Source: Hypericum androsaemum (Eukaryota; Streptophyta; Magnoliopsida; Malpighiales; Hypericaceae). Taken from it: 64,000 nucleotides of DNA. Each line of letters starts with the position of its first letter. Position 1 is the first letter of the stretch. Both the position numbers and the translations under genes were made by a program. Of this stretch, positions 25,763 to 38,553 are shown piece by piece. The notes beneath the pieces are model-generated. The model saw nothing but the letters and a program-made list of their open reading frames with translations. It had not been told where the DNA came from and made no database searches. The stretch spans positions 17,728,671 to 17,792,670 of the forward strand of contig OZ023183.1 in assembly GCA_963995505.1 (NCBI GenBank), written 5' to 3'.

Positions 25763-27200
25763 TCATAAAAGCATGGAGATCCTCTGGTTGAGGCCAATAT
25801 CTATCCCGTTGTGAGCAATAGGGGCGAACATCCACAGGTCATCCGAGCTTAAGAGCTACATCAAGAGGCAAGAAAAAAAAAATACTAAATCAGTAACCCA
25901 ATTATTTTGAGGCATTGAACTATTAATTTAATATTGGAATTAGTCACCAGTTTTTTTCAATAATCCAATATAGTACATACCTTGATTTGTAGCTGCAGAA
26001 ACTTCACATAGTGGACTGCTTCTTCAAGCATTGTACTAATATCAACCTTGGTTCCATTGGGAACAAGGTTTTGCAAGATCCTCAACCTCTCATTGATTCT
26101 TTCCCTCCTTTTCTGCAACATTCAACAAACCCCTGTTAGAAAAATGATATATGCATGATTCTATGTGTTTTCGTTATTCAACCCGAAATCTAAACATTTC
26201 AAGGTATAAACAATATTTTTTGTTGTATGGCCTTCTGATTTCCGCGGTCATATCTACGAACGACGATTAAATTCAAAGTGGAATACTATTGATCAGTCTT
26301 ACCCTTGCATAGAGGCTCTGGGGGTCGGTGGCAGATCCCCTGCTGGCTCGTGCCTTGCCGCTGGGATTGAGGGCTTCATGAGATGCTTTGGACTCGGAAG
26401 ACGCGCCTCCATTGGAATCTTGAGAGCCATTTTCATCCTCCGAACTGTAATTGCTCAAGCTCTGACCTTCCATTAACACTCCACCATCAGCCTCCTGATG
26501 GTCTTCATGATTTGGAGGAGTAGGAGTCAACTTGGATCCCTTCTTTGACCTCACATTCCTCTTCTTCTTCTGTACCTGCAAATGGGTTACAAAGATAAAC
26601 CACAATGAGCAACTACATTTACAATTACAATTACAAATTGGTGATTTGCTGATACGTTTTTTTTTTCTTCCAGCTACTTACATCATTTGCAGCTCGAGGT
26701 CTCTTCTTGGCCTGGTTTGGTTGGTTGGTTTTCGGCTCCGGGTCACAAAGCTTCGTCTCGAGCTGATCATCATCACAGCTAATTTCATTGCCTGGAGGGT
26801 GATCAATTGTGTAAGTGGTGGTTTCTCCTATTGGGATATTGGTTAGCAGCTGGGAGAACACGTTAGAGAAGTCGGTTGAGGCGCAGTTAAACTCACTAGA
26901 AAAGTAGGATTCTTGGCAAGAGGAAGGGTTAATGAGGACCCTATTGGTATAGTTAGTGATGTTAGGATCAGACAATGTGTTTCCATAATGGAGTAGGCTC
27001 ACATTGCCACCTTCTACCAATGTGTCATAATTGGTTTCGGGATGATTTTGGTAGATGTAACCGGCCTGAGATCCCTCGCTGACGTCATTCGGAAACGAGA
27101 ACTGCCCGAGTATCTCCGCCGCGAAGTCGGGTTCCTCCATGGAGAAAATCCGGTTGTAGAAGTCCCACTCTCCTTCAGGGAAAGCTCCCATTGACTCCAT
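25763..27200 (-). CDS. RSL4: bHLH transcription factor, RSL class II
   Basis: Exons 26682-27200, 26303-26575, 25981-26112 and 25763-25855 join in phase 0 at every intron to 338 residues. The basic region and helices are split by an intron at [15 protein letters not shown] and continue [20 protein letters not shown] and VKFLQLQIK. The tail [12 protein letters not shown] is diagnostic of RSL class II factors (RSL2, RSL4, bHLH84/139), which drive root-hair growth below RHD6/RSL1 and auxin. The variable N-terminus is acidic, and exon 2 has a Lys-rich stretch and [12 protein letters not shown]. At 338 residues it is longer than Arabidopsis RSL4 (258). The name RSL4 rests partly on position beside the SPOC and CUE genes; bHLH84 or bHLH139 type is the alternative. 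Confidence 0.9.
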
Positions 27201-27320
27201 TTTGATTGGAAAAAGAGATGGAGATGGCCTTCTAATTTCTAAGCTGGTGACAGTAATCTACTGGTTTTGGAGGTTTTTCTTTGTGGTAGCTTGAGATGAG
27301 TACAAAAGGTAAGACCATGT

Positions 27321-27327
27321 ATTTATA
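27321..27327 (-). promoter_or_regulatory. TATA box of the RSL4-type gene
   Basis: TATAAAT on the minus strand, about 120 bases before the ATG. Confidence 0.6.
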
Positions 27328-28208
27328 TGGGGTAGGAGAAAGAGAGGGAATGTTAAGTGAGGATTGACTTGATTTGTTTTTTAAAGTGATTGATTTGTTT
27401 AGTCCTAATCATTGTTCTGTTATAGGTCTCAATTCTCTGTAACTGAACTCAGGAGTCCACTGTAGGGCCTTTAACAGCCAGGCTAAGTACAACTAAGACA
27501 TGACCAAGTTCGAACAATGTTATAGATGTAAATGTAATTAAACAAGGTATATTTAAGCCTAATCAAAGAAATCTCAAAGTATATCATATGTACGACTATC
27601 AGAAGTTCCTTATCTATATCATTTTCTACCGGGTGCAAAAATAACTGAGGTGGTCGAATATGTGTACAACTACCACGGAGCAGATGGTAAAGAGATATAG
27701 TTCCGTCATACGCCTCAATTTTTTTTACTATCATCTTTGTTACGAGTATGGTGGACATGTTAATAAATGTGAACATTTTATATACTCATTGTCATAAGAT
27801 TTTGGATTGAATATAAAAACGGCTTGATCACATAGACCGGTTGTTACTCTGGTGACTCCCAGCCCGATGGGCAAAACACAATTAAGATGGGAAATACTGG
27901 TCTAATGGCCCAATCATTAAGGACTAACTAGCTATGATTGTTTGGGATCATTAAATTGAATATCCAAGAAAAAACGCGCATATTTGAGCATGCGATTCCC
28001 CTTCTTAATTTTTAAAGGGTACTTCGAGATGCCAGAACGTGGGAAGTCTTCTTTAGTTATTAAAAAAAGTATGAGGAAATTCCATGGGAGATTACAAAAC
28101 AATAGGGCCATGGGCGGCCCCTGATCGTGAAGAAGATGAGTTAAAGAAACATGCGATACCCGACAGGCTAACCTTATTACTCGCTCCTTTGTCTCCACTG
28201 TTGCGGCT
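27328..28208. other. Upstream region of the RSL4-type gene
   Basis: AT-rich DNA, presumably the promoter. No element ends or other genes are recognised. Confidence 0.45.
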
Positions 28209-28224
28209 TTTAAAGTTCTACGTT

Positions 28225-28952
28225 TTTTTTGGTGGGAGAGGAGAGGAAAATCCTAAATATATAAACAAAATGGTCAATCACATCCTACTAAGTGCAAAAT
28301 CTCTTCTCGGTTTCTTGTGAGGTTACGACCGCCGGCCTCGTCAAAACCCTATCGCGAGAAAACCCAGTGAGAAAAACGCATGACAGGGAAAGAGTATCTC
28401 GGGGAGAGAAATCCCCCCTTGACGTTTGGTGTATCGCAAAACCTGACCTTGCACTGCTACTAGAAGATACAATTCGGGAAGGAGAGTCCCCCCTTGGCAC
28501 CGCGCCATCAACAGCTCTAGACAACTGAGTGCACCGAGGAAGGCTAACTCCCCGCAAATCCTCTAAGTACACATCCATACAAATGCTGGAGGGGGTATCA
28601 AAAATAACATAGTCAAAGAAAATTTCCAAGCATGCTTAGAGAGGGCATCCGCCAAACGGTTGCCCTCCCGCCAAGTGTGCTGAATGTCAATCTCCCAGTC
28701 TCTCTCCAAAAGCTCTCGTGCCCTCAATATCAGCCTCGCCAAAGAGTGAGCACGGTCAACATCTCGTCCCACGCAAAGGATAGCCATGGACGAGTCAACC
28801 TCTACCTGGACCCTCTGGAAATCCCTCTCCCATGTCAGTTCTAGTCCCATGACTAAGGTCCAGAACTCTGCCGAGGTACAGCTTCCAATGCCCTTATCAA
28901 AGTCGCACACCCAAAAACTACCTGAGTTACAGATGATACAATCATCCTTCCA
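28225..28952 (-). mobile_element. 5'-truncated LINE carrying an RNase H domain
   Basis: Nearly identical 16-bp direct repeats (TTTAAAGTTCTAYGTT, one mismatch) at 28209-28224 and 28953-28968 bracket the block, and an A-run on the minus strand abuts the left copy. These are the marks of target-primed LINE insertion. The minus-strand frame 28910-28563 is the end of a plant LINE polyprotein: an RNase H fold with SAEFWTLVMGLEL, VEVDS and HTWREGNRLADALS. The reverse transcriptase and ORF1 are missing, so the copy is dead on arrival. Confidence 0.8.
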
Positions 28953-28968
28953 TTTAAAGTTCTATGTT

Positions 28969-30728
28969 AAGAGTAGAGAATTCTCGATTTTTATTTTAGG
29001 AGCGACGTCCTAATATAATTTTTTATATTCTTGAAGTTTGACCCAGACATTATACGCACATCCAAATGATAAATTTTATTGTATATGCTATATAAATATA
29101 TCAAATTTAATATTACATGAATAAAAATTATATTCATGATTATTTATATAAACGGTATGATCATTGTAGCAATGGTCGAGTAACTCTTGGTCTTTAGCTC
29201 CTTAAAGAAACCATGGAAATTCGAGTATATTGCAACTTTCTCTTTGCATGGGACATTTCGTTAATGATTTTTAAATAGTTTTTTCATGTGCTCTACCAAA
29301 CGTTTCGTTCCGAGGACATACTAAGTTAATAGATAGTGGGTAATTCACTCCGACAATAATTTTTTGTGTTTTATCACACAAAATAATTTATTTCTCTCTA
29401 CTAAAATTGCATTTTTTTTTTGAAAATGCTAAAATTGCATATTTATTTCCACAATTATAATAAATTAGAAAGATAGCGAAATTTTTACCTACCACGTTAA
29501 CGTTTCGTCCGTGTACAAAAGAGAGCTAAGCTTCCTCGGAAAAATGTAATAGTCAATTTGGATGTACATAATCATTGTCTTCACAATTCAATTAATGAAG
29601 ATATTTTTTTCTTGGTAAATAAATTAATTTTATATATAACTCAAATATTTACACCAAGTACAAAAAGTTAAACTAGGGTAAGAGAAGCAAATGTGTAAAA
29701 TGACCATCATTTGAGCTAGATAATTCAAAAGCATAATGGTTCCAATTAAAAAAGAACACACTGGTTAATTTCACAAGGTTGGATTCATGCTGTGTTGAGT
29801 ACTCCGATACCGATATTTTTTGTTTAAACTAATCAATCGCATAAATAATACGGGAAAAACAGCTAACTATTATAGCAATAAAGAAAAATCTTGAATCGAA
29901 AACGGCATTTGTATATTATACTCGTAAGACCGCCCAAGCTTAATAATCTCGCAATTTTTCCATATCAGTATTTGTTTAGAATCGAGATAACCACTGATTT
30001 ATTCATTAATTATTCACTCTCGGGACCAAGCGAGGAGAATTGCATCGGCCAGAGATGGAAGTGCTATAAATTGGTCAGACGTCGATTCGTGCAATTTTTT
30101 GTCAATGAAGACATTGTTAGTAACTTAATACTATCATATTACTAGTCACAAATACCTTTCAAAAAAATTACTAGTCATAAATCCGACAAGTTTGTTTATA
30201 AATATCGAAAATATATCAATTTATTGTTTAAAATTTTGAACAGAATATGAAGATTCTAACATATAATCATAGCAAATTAATCTTGTAGCATGTTTATAAG
30301 TTGCTTACACCATCTTAGTGTAACTTATCTCCAACAATATTTGTTGTATGAGCATTTTTTTTCCCTTTCCGGTGCAATAAAATCCTTAGTTTTTGTATGG
30401 TCCAATATAGTCACAATCGGGATTAATATTTTTGGTCGGAGCCATAATGTGATGATGATAAATAAAATAATACTATCTCGGCGGCTCATTGCTGGACCTT
30501 GGTCTTCTTTAGACATTATTTTCCTACTCGCATTGCCCTTATTTTCCGGTGAAGTACTTGTATTAATGTTTTTCTCTTGACCTTATGGACACAATAAGGT
30601 CCAAAATTGCTGCAATAAAAAGTAATATAAGGTCTAATGTCTGTTGAAAGCAACAACTAATCTGTCAAAGGAAGTACTAATTAATGCATAGTCGACGTCG
30701 GAAAATTATATATGCATTTAAGCTATGC
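28969..30728. other. AT-rich intergenic DNA, nothing recognised
   Basis: No gene, RNA gene or bounded element could be identified by eye. Confidence 0.5.
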
Positions 30729-33700
30729 TGTTACCAGCTGGGTTTCTAGTACGGAGAAAAGTTAAGAGGAAGAAGAAAATGAAAGATCTGATAAATTTTG
30801 AAGTGGAAAGTGTTTGATACAAGCCAATGTAATGAACTTGCTTGTATAATTTTATCGATTACGATATGTACATATTTATAGAAAAAGTTTACAATTGAGC
30901 TACGCTAACTACTAAGAAGTTTGTTAACTACGTGGTCAAGAGAAAATGGGTCGATGTTCTAAGTCACACTAGTGGATTTGTTAGAGAAATTGATGGGAAT
31001 TGAATGAGCCAAATCGCATATCTGCTAGTGCCATCATCTTCGGAGGAAGCTGTTGCAGATCAGCTTCAGGTTGTTCCGTGATTAGTGGAGAGGTCAGTTG
31101 GAGTGGTGTACGTGGTGCATAAGAGATGTTTGACACCCCCCGCAAGTGGGAAGGCGAGATAAGGTGATGTCGAGCATTCCTAACTTGGTCATCAAGAACT
31201 TTAGCCGATTGGCAGAGAGAGCTTTCGTGAAGGCATTACTGTGAGCTTGAAGTAACGCCATTAGATTAGAACACTGCTCCGAGGATAATCAAAGCTGAGA
31301 GAGATGATTGGAGAGCGACGCATCAGTAGGATTTGTGACGGCCATGGCTGCTATTGATCAACCTAGCTTGTAGTCACGAAAGGAAGAACCTTTAGGCGTT
31401 GATGTGGCTAGATGATTCTGATACTATTAACAAACTGGAGTTTGTTCTTGGATTTTAGAGCAATGACCATCGATCATGACCACGAATAGTAGTTATCGCC
31501 ATTTAGGATCGGAGAGACAAGAACCAACACCAGGTTCTTGTTGGAATGAAGATGTTACGAGCTGGACAGTTGACCTGAGAGAGCTTCGTCGGCAGGATTA
31601 GTGACGGCCATGGTTATTTTCGGATTAACAAGGTTGAGTGTCACACAGGAGAACCAAATATTAGGCGTTGATATGCCTAATAAGCTCTCCTTGATTGATA
31701 GTTCCTGTGACTTGATTGACATTGGAGCCACCGGATCGAAAATGAATGTCTTTGATTAGAGTCGTGACGGCCATGGTTGCTTTGAATCAACCCGGCTTAT
31801 GATCGCGGGAGAAATGGAAGGAGCTTTTAGGCATTGACGTGCCTAAATGGCTCTGATACCATGAGAAAGTTGATAATCGAGAGAATAATATGAGATTCTT
31901 GTTAAGTATTTACAACGATTGATTACATATATATACTACTAATTATAATAGGACAATAACTAACTAGCTACTTACATGTTTACAGGTTGATCTAACTCCT
32001 AGTTTATGGGCAAGTGGATCAAAAGATCCAAATTACAGATCATGGGAGAAAACATGGAGAGGTGGCCTGGTACACCCCCGTAATGTGGAAGAGTTGGTTG
32101 GTGAGTTGCTGACGAAGCCAAGGCTGTTGAAATTGGAGTCCACCGATAGAATTGTATGTGTTGGGATGGCGAGAAATAGGAAAGACTTATTTCCTATTCC
32201 TATTCCTATTCTGACTAGGTATTGGACTCCTAATCTGACCTAGATAGGTTACTTGTACACCAAGGGTTTGTCTCTATATAAAGACATGTTATCCTAGGTT
32301 TTTTGTATGGCTTTGTGGCTCGAAAATTCATCAATAAAAGTTCTCCTTTCTCTCCGTGGATGTAGGCATTAGGCCGAACCACGTTATCTCTTGCGTCCAT
32401 GTTCTTTGCGCGGTTTGTTCTCTAAGTTGCTGAATTCCTAACAAGTGGTATCAAGAGCTAAGGTTGAAGGATGTCGGACGGCACGAGATTTGCTCTTGTG
32501 AAGTTCGATGGTTCATCAAATTTTAGGTTATAGCAAAGGCGTGTCAAGGATCTCCTCGTGCAACAAGGGATGGTTATCGCGCTCTCGGAGAAGAAGTCCG
32601 AGAAGATGGAGGAACAAGAGTGGGAAGAGTTGGAGGCTAAGACAGTAGCGAAGATTCGCTTGTGCTTGGCGGATGATGAGGAGCCACCAGCTGGGTTGTG
32701 GAAGAGGATCCAGGTCAGAGTCAAAGAAGTTCAATGGAAGTGGCTTCAAGTACTGAGAAGGGCACATGAAGGGGACTATCCAAGACGAACTAGGGATCAA
32801 GACAACGAGGAGGGATTGGCATCCACAACCATGGCCACATATTCAGACAGGTCGGATGGTGACTGGCTTTCTGTCTTATCAAGTCCAATATATTCTAGTA
32901 ATCTCTTTTCATTAGGGACCTTAGATTATAACAGTGATAGTTATAAAGGTATACTAATGAAGGTAGAGAAGGATGCGATGGTAGGGATGAAGGGTGAAAG
33001 GAAATACCTACAAGTTAGTGAGGCACATTATTGTAGATAGAGTCACATCAATGGGTCTAAAGGAGTTAGCAAAAGCTCAGGTCATATGAGGTTGGTTCGT
33101 ATGAGGGAGCAAAGGCTTGACATCAATGGTTTGAGTAGAATTGGGATTCACGGAGACATGAATAGCGAGCTATAGTTGTTTCGTAGAGGCATGGTTGGCA
33201 AGGAACCATGGTTGTCTCAAAGAAGTATTGTTAGCTGGGCCTTGCTATGGTTGTCTAAAGGGACGTGCACGTCAAAGGTGTTGGATAGGTTTCGCATTGG
33301 GCATGCGAAGCCATTGGTGACACCACGGACGAATCGGGTATCTCACTCAAGGCCAAACAGTAGAGTTCGAGGCATGTTGAGGGTTCTACTTAGTGAAACA
33401 AAAGGTTGCCCTTTGTATGCTATGGCGAGTAGCATTGGTTTGAGGCAAAAAAATCCAACGGAAGAGCGGTTCGAGGTTGCGGAGTATAGGGCTGATCGAA
33501 AAATAGAAGACGTGTCTATTGGTCGCAAGGTTATTTTAACAGGTGGACTTGCTAGTTGGGGTTCGATGGAGGTTGGAGAGAATAGGCCAAGCAAGCTCAG
33601 AAGCTCGAGTTTGGGGGCTGGCTCTAAATAATTGAACAAAAAGTGAAGAGAAAGTTGAGATGGTCTTATTGATGCAGTTATCTATGGTCTGAGATGGAGT

Positions 33701-34133
33701 CGGTGGAGTCAAATTGGTTTTGCAAGATCTCGTGGTTCTTCATGGGGCGGTGTTTTATCAAGGTGGAGTTTGTTGAAGTTCGGGTGGAGCTTCATGGTTC
33801 TTCCACGAGATGATTTCTCGCCAAGGTGGAGATTGTTGGGATGGCGAAAAATAGGAAAGACTTATTTCCTATTCCTATTCCTATTCTGACTAGGTTTTGG
33901 ACTCCTAATCTGACCTAGATAGGTTACTTGTACACCAAGGGTTTGTCTCTATATAAAGACATATTACCCTAGGTTTTTTGTATGGCTTTGTGGCTCGGAA
34001 ACTCATCAATAAAAGTTCTTCTTTCTCTCCGTGGATGTAGGCATTAGGCCGAACTACGTAAACTCTTGCGTCTGTGTTCTTTGCACGTTTTGTTCTCTAG
34101 TTGATGAATTCCTAACAGTATGAATATTTGACA
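30729..34133 (-). mobile_element. Minus-strand Copia-like LTR element, decayed, with a nested insertion
   Basis: Read on the minus strand: a 5' LTR (34133-34123 joined to 32158-31862, ending CTTTCTCA), a primer site reading TGGTATCAGAGCC just after it (about 31849-31861), a short Gag-like frame (MAVTNPTDASLSNHLSQL, then a stop, then SSEQCSNLMALLQAHSNA), a purine tract near 31136-31150, and a second LTR-like block at 31135-30729 that starts TGTCAAAC and ends GGTAACA. The two LTRs differ in sequence, so the outer end may come from recombination with another family member. No reverse transcriptase is present. The 5' LTR was later split by the plus-strand element 32159-34117. Confidence 0.6.
32159..34117 (+). 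mobile_element. Internally deleted Copia-type LTR element, copy 1
   Basis: LTRs 32159-32443 and 33834-34117 (about 285 bp, TG...CA) are flanked by the 5-bp duplication GTATG (32154-32158 and 34118-34122). A primer site TGGTATCAAGAGC follows the left LTR. The interior of about 1.4 kb starts with a Copia Gag-like frame (ALVKFDGS, DLLVQQGM, AKIRLCLADDEE), passes directly into a Gag-pre-integrase piece (NLFSLGTLDYNSD) and then a reverse-transcriptase-tail remnant (RFRIGHAKPL). Protease, integrase and most of RT are absent. Stop codons break the frame, including one in the N-terminal part near 32529. Confidence 0.88.
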
Positions 34134-35190
34134 AGATCCAAATCGCAGATCATGGGAGAAAACGTGGAGAGGTGGCCTGGTACACCCCCGTAATGTGGAA
34201 GAGTTGGTTGGTAAGTTGCTGACGAAGTCAAGGCTGTTGAAATTAGAGTCCACCGATGGAATTGTAGGGATATTTGACACACCCCTGCAAGTCAGAAGTC
34301 GAGGAGAATGTATATCTAGAATTCCGAACTTCGACATGAGAAATTGAAGATGCTTGAAGGAACGCCATTAGATTGAAATACTGCTCCGAGGATAATCAAA
34401 ACTGAGATAGATGATTGGACGCTTGAAGTAACACCATGAGATTGAAATACTACTCCGAGAATAATCGAAGCTGAGAGAGATAATTGGACGCTTGATGTAA
34501 CACTATTAGATTGAAATACTGCTCTGAGGATAATCGAAGCTGAGAGAGATGATTGGAGATTGATACATCAGAGGATTCGTGACGGCCATGGCTGTTATTG
34601 ATCAACCAAACTTGTAGTCACGCAAGGAAGAACCTTTAGGCGTTGATGTGCCTAGACCACGAATGGTAGTTATCGCCATTCAGGACCAGAGAGACAAGAA
34701 CAAGGGCCGTATTTTTGTAGGATTGTAGATGAAATGGGTCAAAAATATGGGTGGGAAGAGCATCATCAGTTGGGACAGTAATGGCCATGTTGCTATGATC
34801 AAGCACGGCCTGTAGTCACCGAAAGAATGGAACTCTAGGCTTTGATTTGCCTAGATGGCTCTGATACCATGAGAAAGCTAATAATCGAGAGAATAATATG
34901 AGATTCTCGTTAAGTATTTACAACGATTGATTACATATATATACTACTAATTGTAACAGGACAATAACTAACTAGCTACTTGCATGTTTACACGTTGATC
35001 TAACTCCTAGTTTATGGACAAGTGGATCAAAAGATCCAAATCGCAGATCATGGGAGGAAACGTGGAGAGGTGGATTGGTACACCCCCGTAATATGGAAGA
35101 GTTGGTTGGAAGAGTTGGTTGGTGAGTTGCTGACGAAGTCAAGGCTGTTAAAATTGGAATCCACTGATAGAATTATAGGAATATTTGACA
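34134..35190 (-). mobile_element. Second minus-strand Copia-like remnant
   Basis: LTR 34870-35190 (TGTCAAAT...TTTCTCA on the minus strand) closely matches the split LTR of the neighbouring element. A primer site (TGGTATCAGAGCC) at about 34857-34869 follows, then a short Gag-like stretch, then a truncated LTR copy at 34134-34274 whose TGTCAAATATC end abuts a purine tract. The two elements share LTR sequence in tandem orientation, which suggests unequal exchange between LTRs or insertion next to a relative. Confidence 0.65.
34352..34558 (-). repeat. Three tandem 69-bp units in the Gag-like stretch
   Basis: Units begin at 34352, 34421 and 34490. Each holds ATTGAAATACTRCTC and GATGATTGGA-like text. 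69 bases is 23 codons, so the triplication would keep a reading frame. The neighbouring element has a single unit near 31239. Confidence 0.85.
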
Positions 35191-36507
35191 AGATCAAGAG
35201 GAAATTTATCGTGACTAAATTTGCAAAGATTTTAACTTTTTTAAGATATCACTAGATGAGAGATGATATAAGTACAATGAGTCACAAAATTTAAAAGGTT
35301 AAAATCTTCGCATAAATCTCACAAGTCAGCCAAGCTATAGTATGTTCTTTTAGCTTTACGTGACGGATAGTATTTCTCTGGCGTTTTTTTTTTCTAATCA
35401 AGTTTATCGCGGCAGAGTTTTAATGAGGTTAGTGGTTGCAATCTCATGAAAATTTTATACTTGTTACATAGATAAATTATAAATACTATTCGATCAATAA
35501 AATTTTACTTATTAAACCGATTAATACCGAATCGAACCGATAGCATACACAACAAAATTGATACATAATCCGAATGAAAAACAAACATGGGAGGTTGTTA
35601 AATCGTTCTTTGGGAAATGTGATCTAGATTTGATTCGTAACAGGCTCGATCGTAATAGCACAGAAAAACAAACATCAATCCATGGACGAGACAAGGACAT
35701 GAACCGAATCTACAAAATCTTGATCACGTCCCAAAACGTGAATCTAATAAAACCCAATATACCCACTTCTTAAGAAAAGTAAACCCAACATAATTACATA
35801 AATCGCCACATAACCTCTAATCCACCTTGTAGATTAACTGAACAAAGTCACAAAACCACAACAGGGCATCGCCAACCTTTTTGGTCCCCCCTTGGATTCC
35901 GCTGATGCCCACGCTCCATCGATATATTAATATCACAAACAACTGTTAGCGTGTTAACGATAAGTTAGATTAACTGATAAAATAATTAGTCTAATTTATT
36001 TACGAGATCTCAAATTTGATATATTAAAAATGTGATAGTATCAAATATTTGTTAGAAAAATTTTTCTATATAAAACCACTCATTAAATATCATACATCCT
36101 AATATCATAAGCTTCCACGCATGCAAAAGGTACCCGGTTGTACTGTTTTCTAAATTGCACCGCCCATGCCACGACTTGGTGTAATGTAACCCTAAAAATC
36201 CCAACAAAGTGGAAAAAAAATATTTGGAAGAGATAATTCGTCATCTAGGGAATAATATCTAGAATATCACAGTGCATCTGGTGGATGATTTAGAACCATG
36301 TACAACACAGAAATCGGGTTTTATTCCTCGAACTTTTCGATTACCGTAATATACGTAGCAGGCGCGCACGATTGATGAGTAAGGTTGTCCCCTCTTTAGT
36401 ACAATTTGAGTTAAGACATGTTCTATATTATTTGGTCAATATTTCGTGCTTTACGATTAATATAGATTGGAGTCATGCAAAATTTTTATACTGTATCAAT
36501 TTTTTAA
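35191..36507. other. AT-rich intergenic DNA
   Basis: No gene or bounded element recognised. Confidence 0.5.
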
Positions 36508-36512
36508 ATAAG

Positions 36513-36728
36513 TGTTGGGTTTGTGAATGAATGCCCAAAAAGTCCAAAGGCCCAAAGGAAAGATGGAAGGTTGCAATCCCACATTGAATAGAACAAGGAG
36601 GATTTTCTTATTTATAAGGAATTCTTTTCCTTACCTCTCAACTTGATTGACTACTCAAAAGGCTGACCCACCGCTAGCCTCCCTGCCATACGTGTGCAAC
36701 GGTCTTGGGGACAATTGCCGGAACAACA
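36513..36728 (+). mobile_element. Solo LTR, probably Copia type
   Basis: A 216-bp TG...CA block (TGTTGGGTTTGTG to GGAACAACA) is flanked by the 5-bp duplication ATAAG at 36508-36512 and 36729-36733. It contains CCCACATTGAA and TTATTTATAAGGAA, text typical of plant Copia LTR promoters. The interior and second LTR were presumably lost by LTR-LTR recombination. Confidence 0.8.
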
Positions 36729-36733
36729 ATAAG

Positions 36734-37371
36734 TATTTGAACATTATTAGATTTTCGATAATTCAAACTCGATATCTATTAATTAAGATAGAACAACTAC
36801 CACACTAGTTAGTTTAGGCATTTATTGGTAGACATGTTCTATTTTGTTACAATTTCAGTATTCTGAAGAAAGAATGACAGCTATTTTTACGATGTTAATA
36901 TTCCAACGTTGTTTATAATTTAATTACCGACATGATTATTATCTTTTCTCGGCCAACCAGTGGGAGACACTTGGAGCGTATGTCGAACGGGCGCGTGTAT
37001 GCATCAAGTTCAACCACCGGACTCTCAGCTTAATTATAATGTGCTGTGTGTTTAGAGATTATGTCCGCGTTTAAAGTCAATTAATCGCCTCTTTGCACCT
37101 TATAGTTTTAATTATTATTTTTTAATCATCTGATATGTGGCACACTTGATCTACTAATCTAGATTTGAGTAGATGAGACTTTTGAAAGGTGCTAAAATTC
37201 TCCCAATATATATTTAACATTATTGTATTCCCAATAACTCAAACTTAAGACTTAAACACACTTATTAATTAATCTAACAACTCGTTACCTTTTTTTGTTA
37301 GCGAAGATGTTTGTAGTAAACTCCTGCGCCAGAGTGGCGAAATTTTGGTCTTGTCAGTTAATGCTAAAGTT
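36734..37371. other. AT-rich intergenic DNA
   Basis: Nothing recognised. Confidence 0.5.
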
Positions 37372-37380
37372 AAGCAACTC

Positions 37381-38544
37381 GGGTTTTTTTTTTCTAAATA
37401 GACAGAAAACATAGATATATTCTTTAAATAGGCAAAATTTTAATATATTTTCAAAATAGGTAAAATTTTAATTAAATTTAAAAAAAAATTAGGGAGACGA
37501 CCCATAAGCGGGTCGATTCCATTTGTTTGCCACTAATTAAAATAATGCAACAGTGGAGGCGAACTGCTTATAGGTCGCCTACCCTCCAATTTTTTAAAAT
37601 TTTTTTAATTTCGGTCGATCGAACTCGATCGGCTTTTGACTTCAAATAAAATTTTGACATCGTTACACTCCGTATTTGGAAAAGTTATAAACTATAAAAT
37701 TGTAGATATATGTCTCAGCTTTGCACAGCAACTTGAATCAACTCAATCAGAATCCGGAGTAAAAATTTGTATCTCCCAACCGAAATTAGTCGATCAAACT
37801 CGATCGGCTTTTGACTTCAAATTTATTTTTGACATCCTTATATTTTGAATTTGGAAAAGTTATAAACTACAAAGTTGTAGATATATATCTCAGCTTTGCA
37901 CAAAATCTTGAATCATCTCAATCGGACTCCGGGGTAAGAAGTTGCAAAAAATATTTTTTCAATCGAAGTACAAGAGAAGAAAAAAAGTAAATTTTTTAAC
38001 TTCTTACTTCGGAGTCCGATTGAGTTGATTCAAATTTTTATGCAAAGCTGAGATGTATATCTACAACTTTGTAGTTTATAACTTTTCCAAATACAGAGTG
38101 TAACAATGTCGAAATTTCGTTTGAAATCAAAAGTCGATCGAGTTCGATCGACTGATTTTGGTTGGGAGACACAAATTTATATTCCAGAGTCTGATTGAAT
38201 TGATTCAAATTTTTATGCAAAGCTGAGACATATATCTACTACTTTGTAGTTTATAACTTTTCCAAATACGTAGTGTAACGATGTCAAAATTTTGTTTGAA
38301 GTCAAAAGTAGATCGAGTTCGATCGACAAAAAAAATAAAAAAAATTGGAGGGGAGGCGACCTATAAGCAGGTCGCCTCCAATATTTTATTTTATTAAAAA
38401 AATTGTCAGGGAGGCGACCTGTACATAAGTCGTCTCCCTTTTTTAAATTTTAAATTAAATTTTTATCTATTTTGGGAATATATTAAGTTTTTGCCTATTT
38501 TGAGAATATATCTAAGTTTTTTATCTATTTTGAAAAAAAAATCC
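37381..38544. mobile_element. 1.16-kb fold-back element, MULE type
   Basis: Two arms of roughly 550-580 bases are inverted copies of each other, centred near 37970. Ends are GGGTTTTTTTTTTCTAAATAG and, on the other strand, GGATTTTTTTTTCAAAATAG. The 9-bp duplication AAGCAACTC flanks it (37372-37380 and 38545-38553). Each arm holds two direct copies of a roughly 180-bp unit (GATCGAACTCGATCGGCTTTT ... CTCAGCTTTGCA), so the unit occurs four times. Small hairpins around GAGGCGACC and GGTCGCCTC sit near each end. There is no coding capacity. Confidence 0.9.
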
Positions 38545-38553
38545 AAGCAACTC

